NCBI GenBank assembly: GCA_937884485.1
Contig: CALGCG010000032.1
Coordinates: 1-35,243, forward strand
Origin: an uncultured Bacteroidales bacterium
Lineage (GTDB): Bacteria; Bacteroidota; Bacteroidia; Bacteroidales; P3
Direction of reading: 5' to 3'
DNA length: 35,243 nt
The position numbers were made by a program, and so were the translations under genes. Positions 23,658 through 32,370 of this stretch are shown here, in pieces; the first letter of the stretch is position 1; every line of letters starts with the position of its first letter. Under the pieces are notes generated by a model. The model did not search any database, was not told the origin of the DNA, and saw only the letters and a program-made list of their open reading frames with translations.

Positions 23658-24941
23658 TCATCGAAAAAACTCCACCTGCCTGACAACCAATCCGGAGGCG
23701 AAACGGATGCGCAGAAGGTAGACTCCGGCCGCAAGGCTGCCGAGGTCGGGATGGTTGGTGCCGCCGAAACGGGCCACACTGCGACCCGACGGGTCGTAGA
23801 CCTCTACCGAGACGACATCGGGGCCGTCGATGGTCAACCGACCGCTGACGGGATTGGGATAGACCCTCGGCGCCGCAACCCCCTCGGCTGGCACAACACC
23901 CACGGGCGACGGGCCGGCGCTGTCGGCAGGCACCTCGACCGCGAGCGTCAGCGTGTCGGCCATGCAATGGCGACGGGCAACGAGCGACACCTCATACGTG
24001 CCGCCCTCCGCAAAGCGATGACCTGCAACGGAATCGGTCGACGCCGTGGCCAACTCGGCCCCATCGCCGAAGAGCCACAACAGGCTGTCGGCATGCAACG
24101 AGAAGGAGACGAACTCCCTCCGCAGCGAATCGCCATCCGGAGAGCGCACCTCGAAGCGGGCTTCGGGACGCTGCCGCCGCCACGACACAAGATCCTCAAA
24201 GACAACATCGTGCACCGCACCGCGAATCGTCTGGGCCACCGAGGCCTCGAGGCCGGCGGCGTAGACGATGCTGTCGGGGTCGCGACGGAAAAACATCGTG
24301 TAGAACGCGCAAGCGGCAGCGTAACTGCCGGCCACCGAAGGGTGGCTGCCATCGCTCTGGTACAGCTCCACCTCGGGATGCTGTTCGCGCAGACGGCGCC
24401 ACACACGTCCCACGGGACAGAGCGAAGCGTCAAACGCCTGGGCCATAAACATATAACGCAAGCAAAGCATGCTGTCCATGCCCTCGTAGGTGCCCAGCAC
24501 GGGGAAATAGGGCGCATTGTGCTCATCGCCGTTCCTGCGGCCCCAGGTCATGTAGAACACCGGCTCGGCACAGGGCGAATACCTGTAGACCGAATCCACC
24601 AGCCGCTCGGCGTAGGGGAACACCTCGGACTCCACCTGTTCCTGCGGGAACGACGGCAACTGGCTCTGCTCCTGCAGCACCACGTAGTCCCACCCGCCCT
24701 AGCGGACAAGTTCCATCGAACGGTTAGAACAATGCTGCCGGAAGGTGCAACCACCGGGCGTATTGCTCTGCCACTCAACCGTTTCGCCCATCGACTCGGC
24801 CACCTGCAGCACCATCTGAGGCAGCGAGTTCACCTCGGTGTAGCTGTTGCCAACAAACAGCACCCGCACCCCCTCCTGCCCCGGACAGGCCACGCCACCG
24901 ACAACCAAAAGAAGAACAAGAAGAAAAACATTGTGTCTCAT
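23658..24941 (-). pseudogene. SGNH-hydrolase-like (DUF4886-type) T9SS protein interrupted by an amber codon
   Basis: A single frame of 427 codons is broken by one TAG (24701-24699) between ...SNRSMELVR and GGWDYVVLQEQSQ. The first part has a signal peptide (MRHNVFLLVLLLVVGGVACP) and the catalytic block I of SGNH hydrolases (VLFVGNSYTEVN). The second has VVLQEQSQLP, later SDGSHPSVAGSYAAA (Asp/His block), a PKD-like region (LLWLFGDG...GGTYEVSLVARR) and a type A T9SS sorting domain (RVYPNPVSGRLTIDGPDVVS...). The frame is otherwise intact, so the mutation is recent or the stop is read through. TAG is a normal stop elsewhere here (e.g. 14872). The intact protein would be a surface esterase or carbohydrate deacetylase. 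Confidence 0.8.
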
Positions 24942-24988
24942 AGGAATCCAACCTTGATAAAAGGACATTATTAATTATGTTTAAACTG

Positions 24989-24996
24989 CAAAAATA
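24989..24996 (-). promoter_or_regulatory. -7 box upstream of the SGNH-like pseudogene
   Basis: It reads TATTTTTG on the minus strand, about 50 nt before the ATG at 24941. The promoter appears intact although the gene is interrupted. Confidence 0.55.
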
Positions 24997-25119
24997 CGAA
25001 AAAAAATGCATCCGACACCGACAAAGCCCAGCAAAAAACACAGAACACATGGAATCAGCGCCTTACAGCAACGCCCACAACATTCCCCCAGCGGAAAACC
25101 CTCCTCAGGAGGGACCCGT

Positions 25120-25172
25120 CATTCACCCAAACGGGAGTTCATTCACCCAAAATAACGCATTTTCACCCAACG
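25120..25172. repeat. Three spaced copies of ATTCACCCAA / TTTCACCCAA
   Basis: TTCACCCAA occurs at about 25122, 25142 and 25162, 20 bp apart, in the divergent intergenic region just left of palindromic copy 3. The motif resembles the GC-rich TTCGCCCCC units of the other palindromes and may be degraded outer units, or a direct-repeat binding site. Confidence 0.45.
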
Positions 25173-25202
25173 GAAGAGGTCTTTTCTTCGTCCTTAAGTC
25201 GT

Positions 25203-25330
25203 ACCAACTTCGACTGTTCTTATATAGTATTCATATCGTTCTCATATACTTCTTATATACTTCTTATATACGGTATATGAATACTATATGAGAAGTATAT
25301 GAGAAGTATATGCCTTGGGCCGAAGTTGGG
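25203..25330. repeat. Palindromic 11-bp-phased element, copy 3
   Basis: Outer pairing AACTTCG (25206) / CGAAGTT (25321) encloses AT-rich 11-mers: TTCTTATATAG, TATTCATATCG, TTCTCATATAC, TTCTTATATAC twice. The centre is ACGGT and the complementary units GAATACTATAT, GAGAAGTATAT (twice) follow. Paired substitutions on the two arms (TATTCATAT with ATGAATA; CTCATATAC with GTATATGAG) keep them complementary. It lies upstream of korA in a divergent region. Confidence 0.88.
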
Positions 25331-25441
25331 GCCTGTCAGGTAGAGCTTTGGCACTAATATTTAACCAGTTGCCGATCCTTCCGTTGCCGCAGGGGCGCCG
25401 CGCCGCGAGGGGCGGGAAAGGGGTACGGTTGATAAATATTT

Positions 25442-25472
25442 TTTGCAGAGTTGTTTTTATTTTGTATATTTG
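25442..25472 (+). promoter_or_regulatory. Promoter of korAB
   Basis: TTTG at 25442-25445 and TATATTTG at 25465-25472 with 19 nt spacing, about 44 nt before the ATG. Positions 25331-25441 contain no gene. Although the frame is open upstream, that sequence is repeat and promoter DNA, which fixes the korA start at 25516. Confidence 0.82.
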
Positions 25473-25515
25473 CATTTTCAAAAACAAAAAATTAAAGTAC
25501 AATAAATATTATAAC

Positions 25516-27357
25516 ATGTCACAAAATCAGATAGTTAATAAAGAGGACCTCGTGGTCCGATTTGCTGGTGACTCGGGCGACGGCATGCAGCTGAGCGGCA
25601 CGCTGTTCTCGGACGCATCGGCCCTGACGGGCAACGACATTGCCACGTTCCCCGACTACCCCGCTGAAATCCGTGCCCCGCACAACACCATCGCCGGCGT
25701 GAGCGGCTACCAGGTGCACGTGGGCAACCACATCTACTCGAGCGGCGACAAGTGCGACATCCTCGTCGCGATGAACCCCGCTGCCTTCAAGTCGCAGCTG
25801 AAGTGGGCCAAGAAGGGTGCCACCGTCATCGTCGACATCGACACCTTCACCGATGAGGCCATGGAAAAAGCCGGCTACACGGAGAACCCCTTCACCGACG
25901 AGCTGGAGCGCGCCTACACCATCATCAAGGCCCCCATCACCTCGTTCACCGAGAAAATCGGCGAGGAGAAGGGCGTGGACAAGAAGACCGCCGACAAGAG
26001 CCGCAACATGTTCGCCCTCGGCATCATCTTCTATTCCACCCACAAGACCCTCGACCACACCTTTGCCTATCTGGAGCGCAAGTTTGCCAAGAAACCCGCC
26101 GTCATCGACCTCAACAAGGCCGTGCTGACCGAGGGCTATGAATATGCCGACAAGCTGGAGGTGATGCACTCGCACATCTTCGAGGTTGCCCATGCCGACC
26201 AGATGCCCAAGGGCCGCTACCGCAACATCACCGGCAACGTGGCCACCGCCTGGGGCCTGCTGGCCGCCAGCGAGAAGAGCGGCCGCCGCCTCTTCCTGGG
26301 TTCCTACCCCATCACCCCCGCCACCGACGTCATGGTCGAGCTGGCCAAGCACAAGAGCCTGGGCGCCCGCGTGTTCCAGGCCGAGGACGAGATTGCCGGT
26401 ATCTGCTCCGCCATCGGTGCCAGCTACGCCGGTGCCCTGGCCTGCACCAGCACCTCCGGCCCCGGCCTGAGCCTGAAGAGCGAGGCCCTGGGTCTGGCCG
26501 TGATGACCGAGCTGCCCCTCGTCGTTGTCGACGTGCAGCGCGGAGGCCCCTCGACGGGTCTGCCCACCAAGACCGAGCAGAGCGACCTCGACCAGGCCCT
26601 CTACGGCCGTAACGGCGAGGCTCCGCTGGTGGTTGTCGCCGCCTCGAGCAGCGCCAACTGCTTCTACTGGGCCTTCAACGCCGCCAAGATCGCCCTCGAG
26701 CACATGACCCCCGTCATCCTGCTCACCGACGGCTACCTGGGCAACGGCAGCCAGCTGTTCCGCATCCCGAGCATGAAGGACATGCCCGAAATCAAGCCCC
26801 GTCTGGCCAAGGAGAACGACCCGGACTACCGTCCGTTCCGCCGCGACCCCGAGACCTACGCCCGCCAGTGGGCCCTGCCCGGCATGGAAGGCCTGAGCCA
26901 CCGCGTTGGCGGCCTCGAGAAGTGCCCCGACGGCCCCCTGAGCACCGACCCCGAGAACCACGCCCTGATGACCCGCAACCGTCAGGAGAAGGTGAACCGC
27001 GTGGCCAACGACATCCCCGACCAGGAGGTGAAGGGCAACCCCGACGCCGACCTGCTCGTGGTGGGTTGGGGCGGCACCGCAGGCGCGCTGACCCTCGCCG
27101 TCGAGGAGATGAACAACGAAGGCAAGAAAGTGGCCTACACCCACTTCAACTACATCTGCCCGCTGCCCAAGAACACCGGCGACATCCTGCGCAAGTACAA
27201 GAAGATTGTGGTCTGCGAGCTGAACAACGGCCAGTTCGCCGGCTACCTGCGCACCAAGTTCCCGGAGTGCCCCATGACCCAGTACAACAAGGTGATGGGC
27301 CTGCCCTTCGAGGTTGGCGAGCTGAAAGCAGAGTTTAACAGATTGTTGGAGAAATAA
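25516..27357 (+). CDS. korA: 2-oxoglutarate:ferredoxin oxidoreductase, alpha subunit (gamma-alpha fusion)
   Basis: With KorB this enzyme interconverts 2-oxoglutarate plus CoA and succinyl-CoA plus CO2, passing electrons to ferredoxin, in the anaerobic partial TCA cycle. The 613 residues comprise an N-terminal gamma domain (VVRFAGDSGDGMQLSG, residues ~14-29) fused to the alpha pyrimidine-binding domain (SYPITPATDVMVELAKH, QAEDEIAGICSAIGASYAGA, TSTSGPGLSLKSEALGLA, VDVQRGGPSTGLPTKTEQSD). A related enzyme acting on another 2-oxo acid cannot be fully excluded. It is 12 bp upstream of korB. Codon use is strongly biased to GC-ending codons, as in highly expressed genes. Confidence 0.94.
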   Translation: MSQNQIVNKEDLVVRFAGDSGDGMQLSGTLFSDASALTGNDIATFPDYPAEIRAPHNTIAGVSGYQVHVGNHIYSSGDKCDILVAMNPAAFKSQLKWAKKGATVIVDIDTFTDEAMEKAGYTENPFTDELERAYTIIKAPITSFTEKIGEEKGVDKKTADKSRNMFALGIIFYSTHKTLDHTFAYLERKFAKKPAVIDLNKAVLTEGYEYADKLEVMHSHIFEVAHADQMPKGRYRNITGNVATAWGLLAASEKSGRRLFLGSYPITPATDVMVELAKHKSLGARVFQAEDEIAGICSAIGASYAGALACTSTSGPGLSLKSEALGLAVMTELPLVVVDVQRGGPSTGLPTKTEQSDLDQALYGRNGEAPLVVVAASSSANCFYWAFNAAKIALEHMTPVILLTDGYLGNGSQLFRIPSMKDMPEIKPRLAKENDPDYRPFRRDPETYARQWALPGMEGLSHRVGGLEKCPDGPLSTDPENHALMTRNRQEKVNRVANDIPDQEVKGNPDADLLVVGWGGTAGALTLAVEEMNNEGKKVAYTHFNYICPLPKNTGDILRKYKKIVVCELNNGQFAGYLRTKFPECPMTQYNKVMGLPFEVGELKAEFNRLLEK

Positions 27358-27369
27358 AAGATAACAGAT

Positions 27370-28398
27370 ATGGAAAAACATTTCGTTCCGAAAGCGAACA
27401 GAGAATATACCAAGGCTGATTTCCAGAGCGACCAGATGGTGAAGTGGTGCCCGGGCTGTGGCGACCACGCCATCCTTGCCGCCCTGCTGGCCACCTTCCC
27501 CAAGACGGGATACAAGAAAGAGAACGTTTGCATGGTGAGCGGTATCGGCTGCTCGAGCCGTATCCCCTACTATGTGGACACCTACGGTTTCCACAGCATC
27601 CACGGCCGCGCCTGCGCCATTGCCACGGGTGTCAAGCTGGCCAACCCCGCACTGAGCGTGTGGGTGAACATGGGCGACGGCGACTCCATGGCCATCGGCG
27701 GCAACCACCTGATCCACGCTGTGCGCCGCAACCAGGACCTCAACATCACCATCTTCAACAACGAGATCTACGGTCTGACCAAGGGCCAGTACAGCCCCAC
27801 GACCAAATTCGGCCAGGTGACCAAGACCTCGCCCTACGGCACGATTGACTACCCCTTCAACCCCGGCGAGCTGGTGATGGGCGCCCAGGGCACCTTCTTT
27901 GCCCGTACGCTCGACTGCGTGCCCAACCTGAGCACCGACTGCATGACCCGCGCCGCCAAGCATGACGGCTGCTCGGTGGTCGAGGTGCTGCAGAACTGCG
28001 TCATCTTCAACGACAAGACCCACGCCGCCATCACCGACCGCGCTGTGCGCGACGACCGCACCATCGTGCTCGAGCACGGCAAGCCCATGCTCTTCGGCAA
28101 GAACAAGGAGAAAGGTCTGCGCTTCAACGGCCGCCAGCTGGAGGTTGTCACCCTCGGCGAGAACGGCATCACAATCGACGACATCATGGTGCACGACGAG
28201 ACCACCGAGGACACCGGCATCCACATGATGCTGGCCCACATGGGCGGCGACCTGCCCGTGGCCCTCGGCGTCATCCGCAACGTGAAGAAAGTCTCCTACA
28301 CCCAGCTCTACGAAGAGCAGATGGAAGAGCAGATGAACGTCGGCAAATACAAATGCATGGACGACCTGCTCAACAGCGGCGACACCTGGGAGGTGTGA
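27370..28398 (+). CDS. korB: 2-oxoglutarate:ferredoxin oxidoreductase, beta subunit
   Basis: This TPP-binding partner of KorA has 342 residues. The N-terminal WCPGCGDHAILAAL motif, VSGIGCSSRIPYYVDTYGFH and the TPP/Mg motif GDGDSMAIGGNH followed by NNEIYGLTKGQYSPTT are all present. The terminal ~100 residues are the usual C-terminal extension. No ferredoxin-like delta subunit follows, which fits the two-subunit bacterial form. It is transcribed with korA and ends before a strong terminator. Confidence 0.95.
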   Translation: MEKHFVPKANREYTKADFQSDQMVKWCPGCGDHAILAALLATFPKTGYKKENVCMVSGIGCSSRIPYYVDTYGFHSIHGRACAIATGVKLANPALSVWVNMGDGDSMAIGGNHLIHAVRRNQDLNITIFNNEIYGLTKGQYSPTTKFGQVTKTSPYGTIDYPFNPGELVMGAQGTFFARTLDCVPNLSTDCMTRAAKHDGCSVVEVLQNCVIFNDKTHAAITDRAVRDDRTIVLEHGKPMLFGKNKEKGLRFNGRQLEVVTLGENGITIDDIMVHDETTEDTGIHMMLAHMGGDLPVALGVIRNVKKVSYTQLYEEQMEEQMNVGKYKCMDDLLNSGDTWEV

Positions 28399-28401
28399 TG
28401 C

Positions 28402-28439
28402 AGTTATGAGTTAAGAGTTATCAATTCTTGACTCATAAC
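28402..28439. repeat. Inverted-repeat copy of AGTTATGAGTTAAGAGTTAT
   Basis: GTTATGAGTTAAGA pairs with TCTTGACTCATAAC (13 of 14) around a short loop. The 20-nt left half is identical to 34496-34515, indicating a small dispersed intergenic repeat. Confidence 0.7.
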
Positions 28440-28450
28440 ATACAGAACGG

Positions 28451-28486
28451 CAAGGCTCGGAGTTTTCTCCGGGCCTTGTTTTTTGT
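28451..28486 (+). terminator. Terminator after korAB
   Basis: CAAGGCTCGGAG and CTCCGGGCCTTG pair as a 12-bp stem with one G-U pair around a TTTT loop, followed by a T run. Confidence 0.9.
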
Positions 28487-28493
28487 TAAAAAT

Positions 28494-28524
28494 TTTGTCA
28501 GTTTCATCATTTTTTGTATTTTTG
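28494..28524 (+). promoter_or_regulatory. Promoter of the protease-led operon
   Basis: TTTG at 28494-28497 and TATTTTTG at 28517-28524 with 19 nt spacing, 24 nt before the ATG at 28549. Confidence 0.82.
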
Positions 28525-28548
28525 CAATAATTATACATTAAAATACCG

Positions 28549-30684
28549 ATGAAGAAGATACTGTTTAGTCTCTTAACAATGAGCATCTTAATAGGTGCTC
28601 AGGCGCAGGAGAAGAAATGCGCCATCGATACAAAGGCCCTGGTAGCCGAGGAAATTGCAGCCGGCGCAACCCATATCAACATGCTGGCGAAGATGGCCGA
28701 GAACTTCGACCGCGGAGTTTTCGAGAAAGCCGGCATCGTTTTCGGAGCCCAGGCAGGCCAGATTGTGACCATGCGCGTGCCCGTGGAGGCCCTGCCCTTG
28801 CTGGAGAGCGAGAAACAGGTGTTGCAGTACAGCATCTCGCACCGCATTGCCCAGCCCGAATGCGACAAGACCCGTTTCGACACCCGCACCGACAGCGTAC
28901 AGAACGGCTGGGGCCTGGAGTGGGCCACAGACACCACCTTTACAGGAAAGAACGTCTACATCGGTATCACAGACTGGGGTTTTGACTACACACACCCCAA
29001 CTACAACCACATCAAAAGCCACAACTTCCGTCTGGACATGGCGTGGGACCACTTCCGCACGGCAGGCCCCGCCCCGGCCGGTTTCGACTATGGAACCTTG
29101 ATTAGCGGTCGCCATGACCTGCTCGCCGCCAAGGGCGACACCTCGAACCTCTACGGCTACGGAACCCACGGCACCCATGTGGCCGGAATCAGCGCCGGCA
29201 GAGGCTACAAAGAGAAGCACGTGGGCCAGGCTCCCTATGCGCGGCTGCTCTTCTGCTCGTTCGACTTGGGCGAGAGTGCATGGATGGATGCTGTGGCATG
29301 GATGCGCCAGGTGGCACAGGACAGCTCGCGCCGTCTGGTGGTCAACAGCAGCTGGGGTATGTACTCCTTCAGCACCCTCGACGGCACGTCCCTGCTCAGC
29401 CAGGCCATCAACGCATGGTCAGAGGAAGGCACGGTGTTCGTCACCAGCGGCGGCAACAACGGCCGCTCGAGCATACCGTTCCATATCAGCAAAACCTTCA
29501 GCAACGACACCGTCGACACACTGCGCACCGTCGCCCTCCGCGCAAGCGAGATATATAGCATCCGCGAGGCCGGACAAGTGCTGATTATGTGGGGCGAGGA
29601 GAACCATGACTTCGAGGCCGGCATCCGTATATGGGAAAACGACACCACGTTCTGGAGTACACCTATGTACAATACAGCTGCCGGCGATACCGTCATCTAC
29701 GACACCCTGGACTGTGGCTACGAGCGCGTGGCCTACCGCATCATGATAGAACACAGCAACCCCTTCAACCATCGTCCGCACATTCAGCTCGACGTCCGCA
29801 AGACGATGCGCCAGACCCAGCTCTTCATCACCGCCGCAAACGGAACCGTCCACGCTTGGAACCTTGCCGACAAGGACAACCATGCCGGCAACGAAGGGTG
29901 CTCCTTCTCGTCGAGAAACCATGAGGGCTTCTCCTTCGGCGATGTGCTGTATGGTGTCAGCGAGCCTGCCTGTGCTGCCAAATGCATTGCGGTGGCAGCC
30001 CACAGGGCCGACCGCGTCCACGGCGTTACGGGGAACATGCTCTATGGCAACCTTGCCGACTTCAGCAGCAGCGGTCCGCTGATCAATGGCGTCATGAAAC
30101 CTGAAATCTCCGCTCCGGGAGTGGATGTAGTCTCGTCCATCAGCGCTTGGACCGACGAAAACTACTCCGCCAGCATGTCGGCCACAGTGTTGGGACAGCG
30201 TTACATCTGGGGTGAGATGAGCGGCACTTCCATGTCAAGCCCCGCCGTCACAGGCATCGTGGCCCTCATTCTCCAGGCCAATCCCCAACTCAGTGTAGAC
30301 GAGATTCGCGACATCATCTTCACCACAGCCCGCAACGACAGCATCACCGGCCCGCTGGTGGAACGCGACAGCATGGACCTCCGCTGGGGATGGGGCAAGA
30401 TCGACGCCCTCCGCGCCGTCAACAAAGCACTCAGCAGGGTCAGCATCAACCAAGTTGAAGACCTCCGCACCCCCCTCAAAGTCTACCCCAACCCAGCCAG
30501 CTCCACCGTCACGCTGAAAACGCTCTGCGGTGAACGCCAGACGCTGAAAGTCTATTCCGTCGACGGACGGTTAATGATACAGACACCTGTCGACCAGGAA
30601 ATCACATTCAACATCGACGGCTGGGCACCGGGAGTATATATCCTCCGCGTGGGCAGCCGCACCGAGAAACTCATCGTACGCTAA
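28549..30684 (+). CDS. Subtilisin-like (S8) serine protease with T9SS sorting domain
   Basis: This 711-residue secreted protease has a signal peptide (MKKILFSLLTMSILIGAQAQ) and a propeptide-like region to ~120. The catalytic triad is recognisable: Asp in GITDWGFDYTHP (~145), His in GTHGTHVAGISAGRG (~207) and Ser in GTSMSSPAVTGIVAL (~565). NSSWGMYSF and SGGNNGRSS carry the substrate-pocket and oxyanion Asn regions. The wide spacing between His and Ser reflects an inserted beta domain (~325-460), as in other Bacteroidota S8 proteases. The C-terminal ~75 residues (LKVYPNPASSTVTLKTLCGE...GVYILRVGSRTEKLIVR) are a type A T9SS signal, so it is probably surface-attached or secreted. It opens a run of co-directional genes with short gaps. 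Confidence 0.93.
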   Translation: MKKILFSLLTMSILIGAQAQEKKCAIDTKALVAEEIAAGATHINMLAKMAENFDRGVFEKAGIVFGAQAGQIVTMRVPVEALPLLESEKQVLQYSISHRIAQPECDKTRFDTRTDSVQNGWGLEWATDTTFTGKNVYIGITDWGFDYTHPNYNHIKSHNFRLDMAWDHFRTAGPAPAGFDYGTLISGRHDLLAAKGDTSNLYGYGTHGTHVAGISAGRGYKEKHVGQAPYARLLFCSFDLGESAWMDAVAWMRQVAQDSSRRLVVNSSWGMYSFSTLDGTSLLSQAINAWSEEGTVFVTSGGNNGRSSIPFHISKTFSNDTVDTLRTVALRASEIYSIREAGQVLIMWGEENHDFEAGIRIWENDTTFWSTPMYNTAAGDTVIYDTLDCGYERVAYRIMIEHSNPFNHRPHIQLDVRKTMRQTQLFITAANGTVHAWNLADKDNHAGNEGCSFSSRNHEGFSFGDVLYGVSEPACAAKCIAVAAHRADRVHGVTGNMLYGNLADFSSSGPLINGVMKPEISAPGVDVVSSISAWTDENYSASMSATVLGQRYIWGEMSGTSMSSPAVTGIVALILQANPQLSVDEIRDIIFTTARNDSITGPLVERDSMDLRWGWGKIDALRAVNKALSRVSINQVEDLRTPLKVYPNPASSTVTLKTLCGERQTLKVYSVDGRLMIQTPVDQEITFNIDGWAPGVYILRVGSRTEKLIVR

Positions 30685-30705
30685 TCCTTCCAATCCGCAT
30701 CAACG

Positions 30706-31695
30706 ATGCTCAAGCTGTTTGAGAAAAACACGGTCTTTCAGGTAGCCTTCATTATAGTGGCTACAGCCCTGCTGTGGATGAAAGCCCTTGCCGACCCGCA
30801 ACCCATGGTTGCCGCAAGCCGCTTTGCGCCCCTCTACGACCTTCTCTGCAGCCTCCACCTCTCGCCCTTCTTCTCGGTCTGCCTGGCCATGCTGCTTGTA
30901 GTGCTGGCGGGCTTCTTCTTCAACCTCATGCTCACCCAAGCCGGACTGGCCTCGCAGAACAGCCTGTTGCCGACACTGCTTTTCATCACTGCCGCCAGCG
31001 CCACCACCTCATCCCTGTCGCCTGTCCTGCTGGCGTCGCTCATAGCCATCGCCGTAGTCAGGCTGCTCATGCTCCACAGCACACTCCTGACCGTCTCGGC
31101 AGACAAAATCTTCGGAGCGGCAGCCCTCATAGGCATTGCCTCCATGGTATATCTGCCGTCGCTGACCCTTATTGTGGCCTACCTGCTGATTGCCATCAAC
31201 TACCGGCTCTACAGCTGGCGCGACTGGATGGTCTTCCTGCTCGGCATTCTGGCCCCCTACTTGTTCCTGTGGTCCATCTTGCTTTTCACCGACGGACTGC
31301 TGGAAAGTTTCACCGACATAGCAGACGACTTCAACTCCATCAGCCTCTCGGTCGGCGCCATCGAGCCGCTCCCGGCCGTTGCCAACGCTTTCCTCCTGGT
31401 GGCCTTTGCCATCAGCCTCTTCATCGTGTGGCGCCATCTGGGCGAGAAGACCGTCGTATGGCAGAAAAATGCGACGACCATCATGCTCGTCACCCTGGCC
31501 GCCCTGGCCATGCTGCCCCTCGGACAGGTCTTCCCTGTCAACATGCAGTTCCTCGCCATCCCCTTCACCTTCTGCACCACACAACGCCTTACCCTCAGGC
31601 CCCGCAACAACCGTCAGGGCAACCGCTCGGCGTGGCGCAGCCACCTCTACGACCTTCTCCTTTTATTAATCATCGCTGCCGCCATACTATGTTAG
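30706..31695 (+). CDS. Polytopic membrane protein (DUF6427-like)
   Basis: This 329-residue inner-membrane protein has about nine or ten hydrophobic helices spread over its length and no signal cleavage site. It begins MLKLFEKNTVFQVAFIIVAT, which fits the Bacteroidota-specific DUF6427 family, whose function is unknown. It starts 21 bp after the protease and its stop overlaps the rnhB start by 7 bp (31689-31695), implying translational coupling. Confidence 0.75.
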   Translation: MLKLFEKNTVFQVAFIIVATALLWMKALADPQPMVAASRFAPLYDLLCSLHLSPFFSVCLAMLLVVLAGFFFNLMLTQAGLASQNSLLPTLLFITAASATTSSLSPVLLASLIAIAVVRLLMLHSTLLTVSADKIFGAAALIGIASMVYLPSLTLIVAYLLIAINYRLYSWRDWMVFLLGILAPYLFLWSILLFTDGLLESFTDIADDFNSISLSVGAIEPLPAVANAFLLVAFAISLFIVWRHLGEKTVVWQKNATTIMLVTLAALAMLPLGQVFPVNMQFLAIPFTFCTTQRLTLRPRNNRQGNRSAWRSHLYDLLLLLIIAAAILC

Positions 31696-32339
31696 AGCGC
31701 AATATCATACCTGGACGCATCGAGGCGGGATGCGACGAAGCGGGACGCGGACCGCTGGCAGGGCCTGTCGTGGCCGCTGCCGTGGTGCTGCCGCCCAGCT
31801 ACACCAACCCCCTCCTCAACGACTCCAAGCAGCTCTCCGAGCATAAGCGCAACCTCCTGCGTCCCGAAATCGAGCAGCAGGCCCTGGCCTGGGCTGTCGC
31901 CGTGGTCGACGCCGACGAAATCGACCGCCTCAACATCCTCCACGCCTCCACCCATGCCATGTGCCTCGCCGCCAACGCCCTGCTGGGCATCGACAGCCCC
32001 CAGGTGACCGCCGGCGGCACCGCCTTGGGCCACTGCCTCCCGGAGTTCCTCATCGTCGACGGCAACCGATTCTACAACGAGACCTCTCTCCCCTACCAGT
32101 GCATCGTCAAAGGCGACGCCAAATACATGCCCGTGGCCGCCGCAAGCATCCTCGCCAAAACCCATCGCGACGAAATCATGCTCCGCCTCCACGAGCAATA
32201 CCCACAGTACGGGTGGGACCGCAACAAAGGCTATCCCACCGCCGACCACTTCAGCGCCATCGAGCAGCACGGCCCTTCGCCGCTCCACCGCCGCTCCTTC
32301 TCCCTCTACCGACAACACACCCTCTTTGAAAATCAATAA
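31689..32339 (+). CDS. rnhB: Ribonuclease HII
   Basis: This enzyme removes RNA from RNA-DNA hybrids and single ribonucleotides misincorporated in DNA. The 216 residues are typical. Catalytic motifs are GCDEAGRGPLAGPVVAAAV (first Asp-Glu), LNDSKQLS, the central VDGN and AAASILAKTHRDE followed by YGWDRNKGYPT and HRRSF. The start MLERNIIPGRIEAG at 31689 is chosen because it lies directly before the conserved DEAGRGP block; upstream in-frame sequence belongs to the membrane-protein gene in another frame. Confidence 0.95.
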   Translation: MLERNIIPGRIEAGCDEAGRGPLAGPVVAAAVVLPPSYTNPLLNDSKQLSEHKRNLLRPEIEQQALAWAVAVVDADEIDRLNILHASTHAMCLAANALLGIDSPQVTAGGTALGHCLPEFLIVDGNRFYNETSLPYQCIVKGDAKYMPVAAASILAKTHRDEIMLRLHEQYPQYGWDRNKGYPTADHFSAIEQHGPSPLHRRSFSLYRQHTLFENQ

Positions 32340-32370
32340 TCGAAATAGAAACCGAAAGTTGAAAAAGAAT

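Noticed and set aside
24699..24701. Reassignment of TAG as a sense codon
   Set aside because: Other intact genes here end in TAG (e.g. 14872-14874 and 31693-31695) and no suppressor tRNA is visible; a simple nonsense mutation is more likely.
25315..25515. N-terminal extension of korA starting at 25315
   Set aside because: The extension translates palindrome and promoter DNA; the family start MSQNQIVNKEDLVVRF follows a consensus promoter at 25442-25472.
25519..28239. A ~900-codon minus-strand open frame opposite korAB
   Set aside because: korA and korB have unmistakable family motifs on the plus strand; the antisense frame is low-complexity Val/Gly/Ala-rich and spans both genes and their junction.
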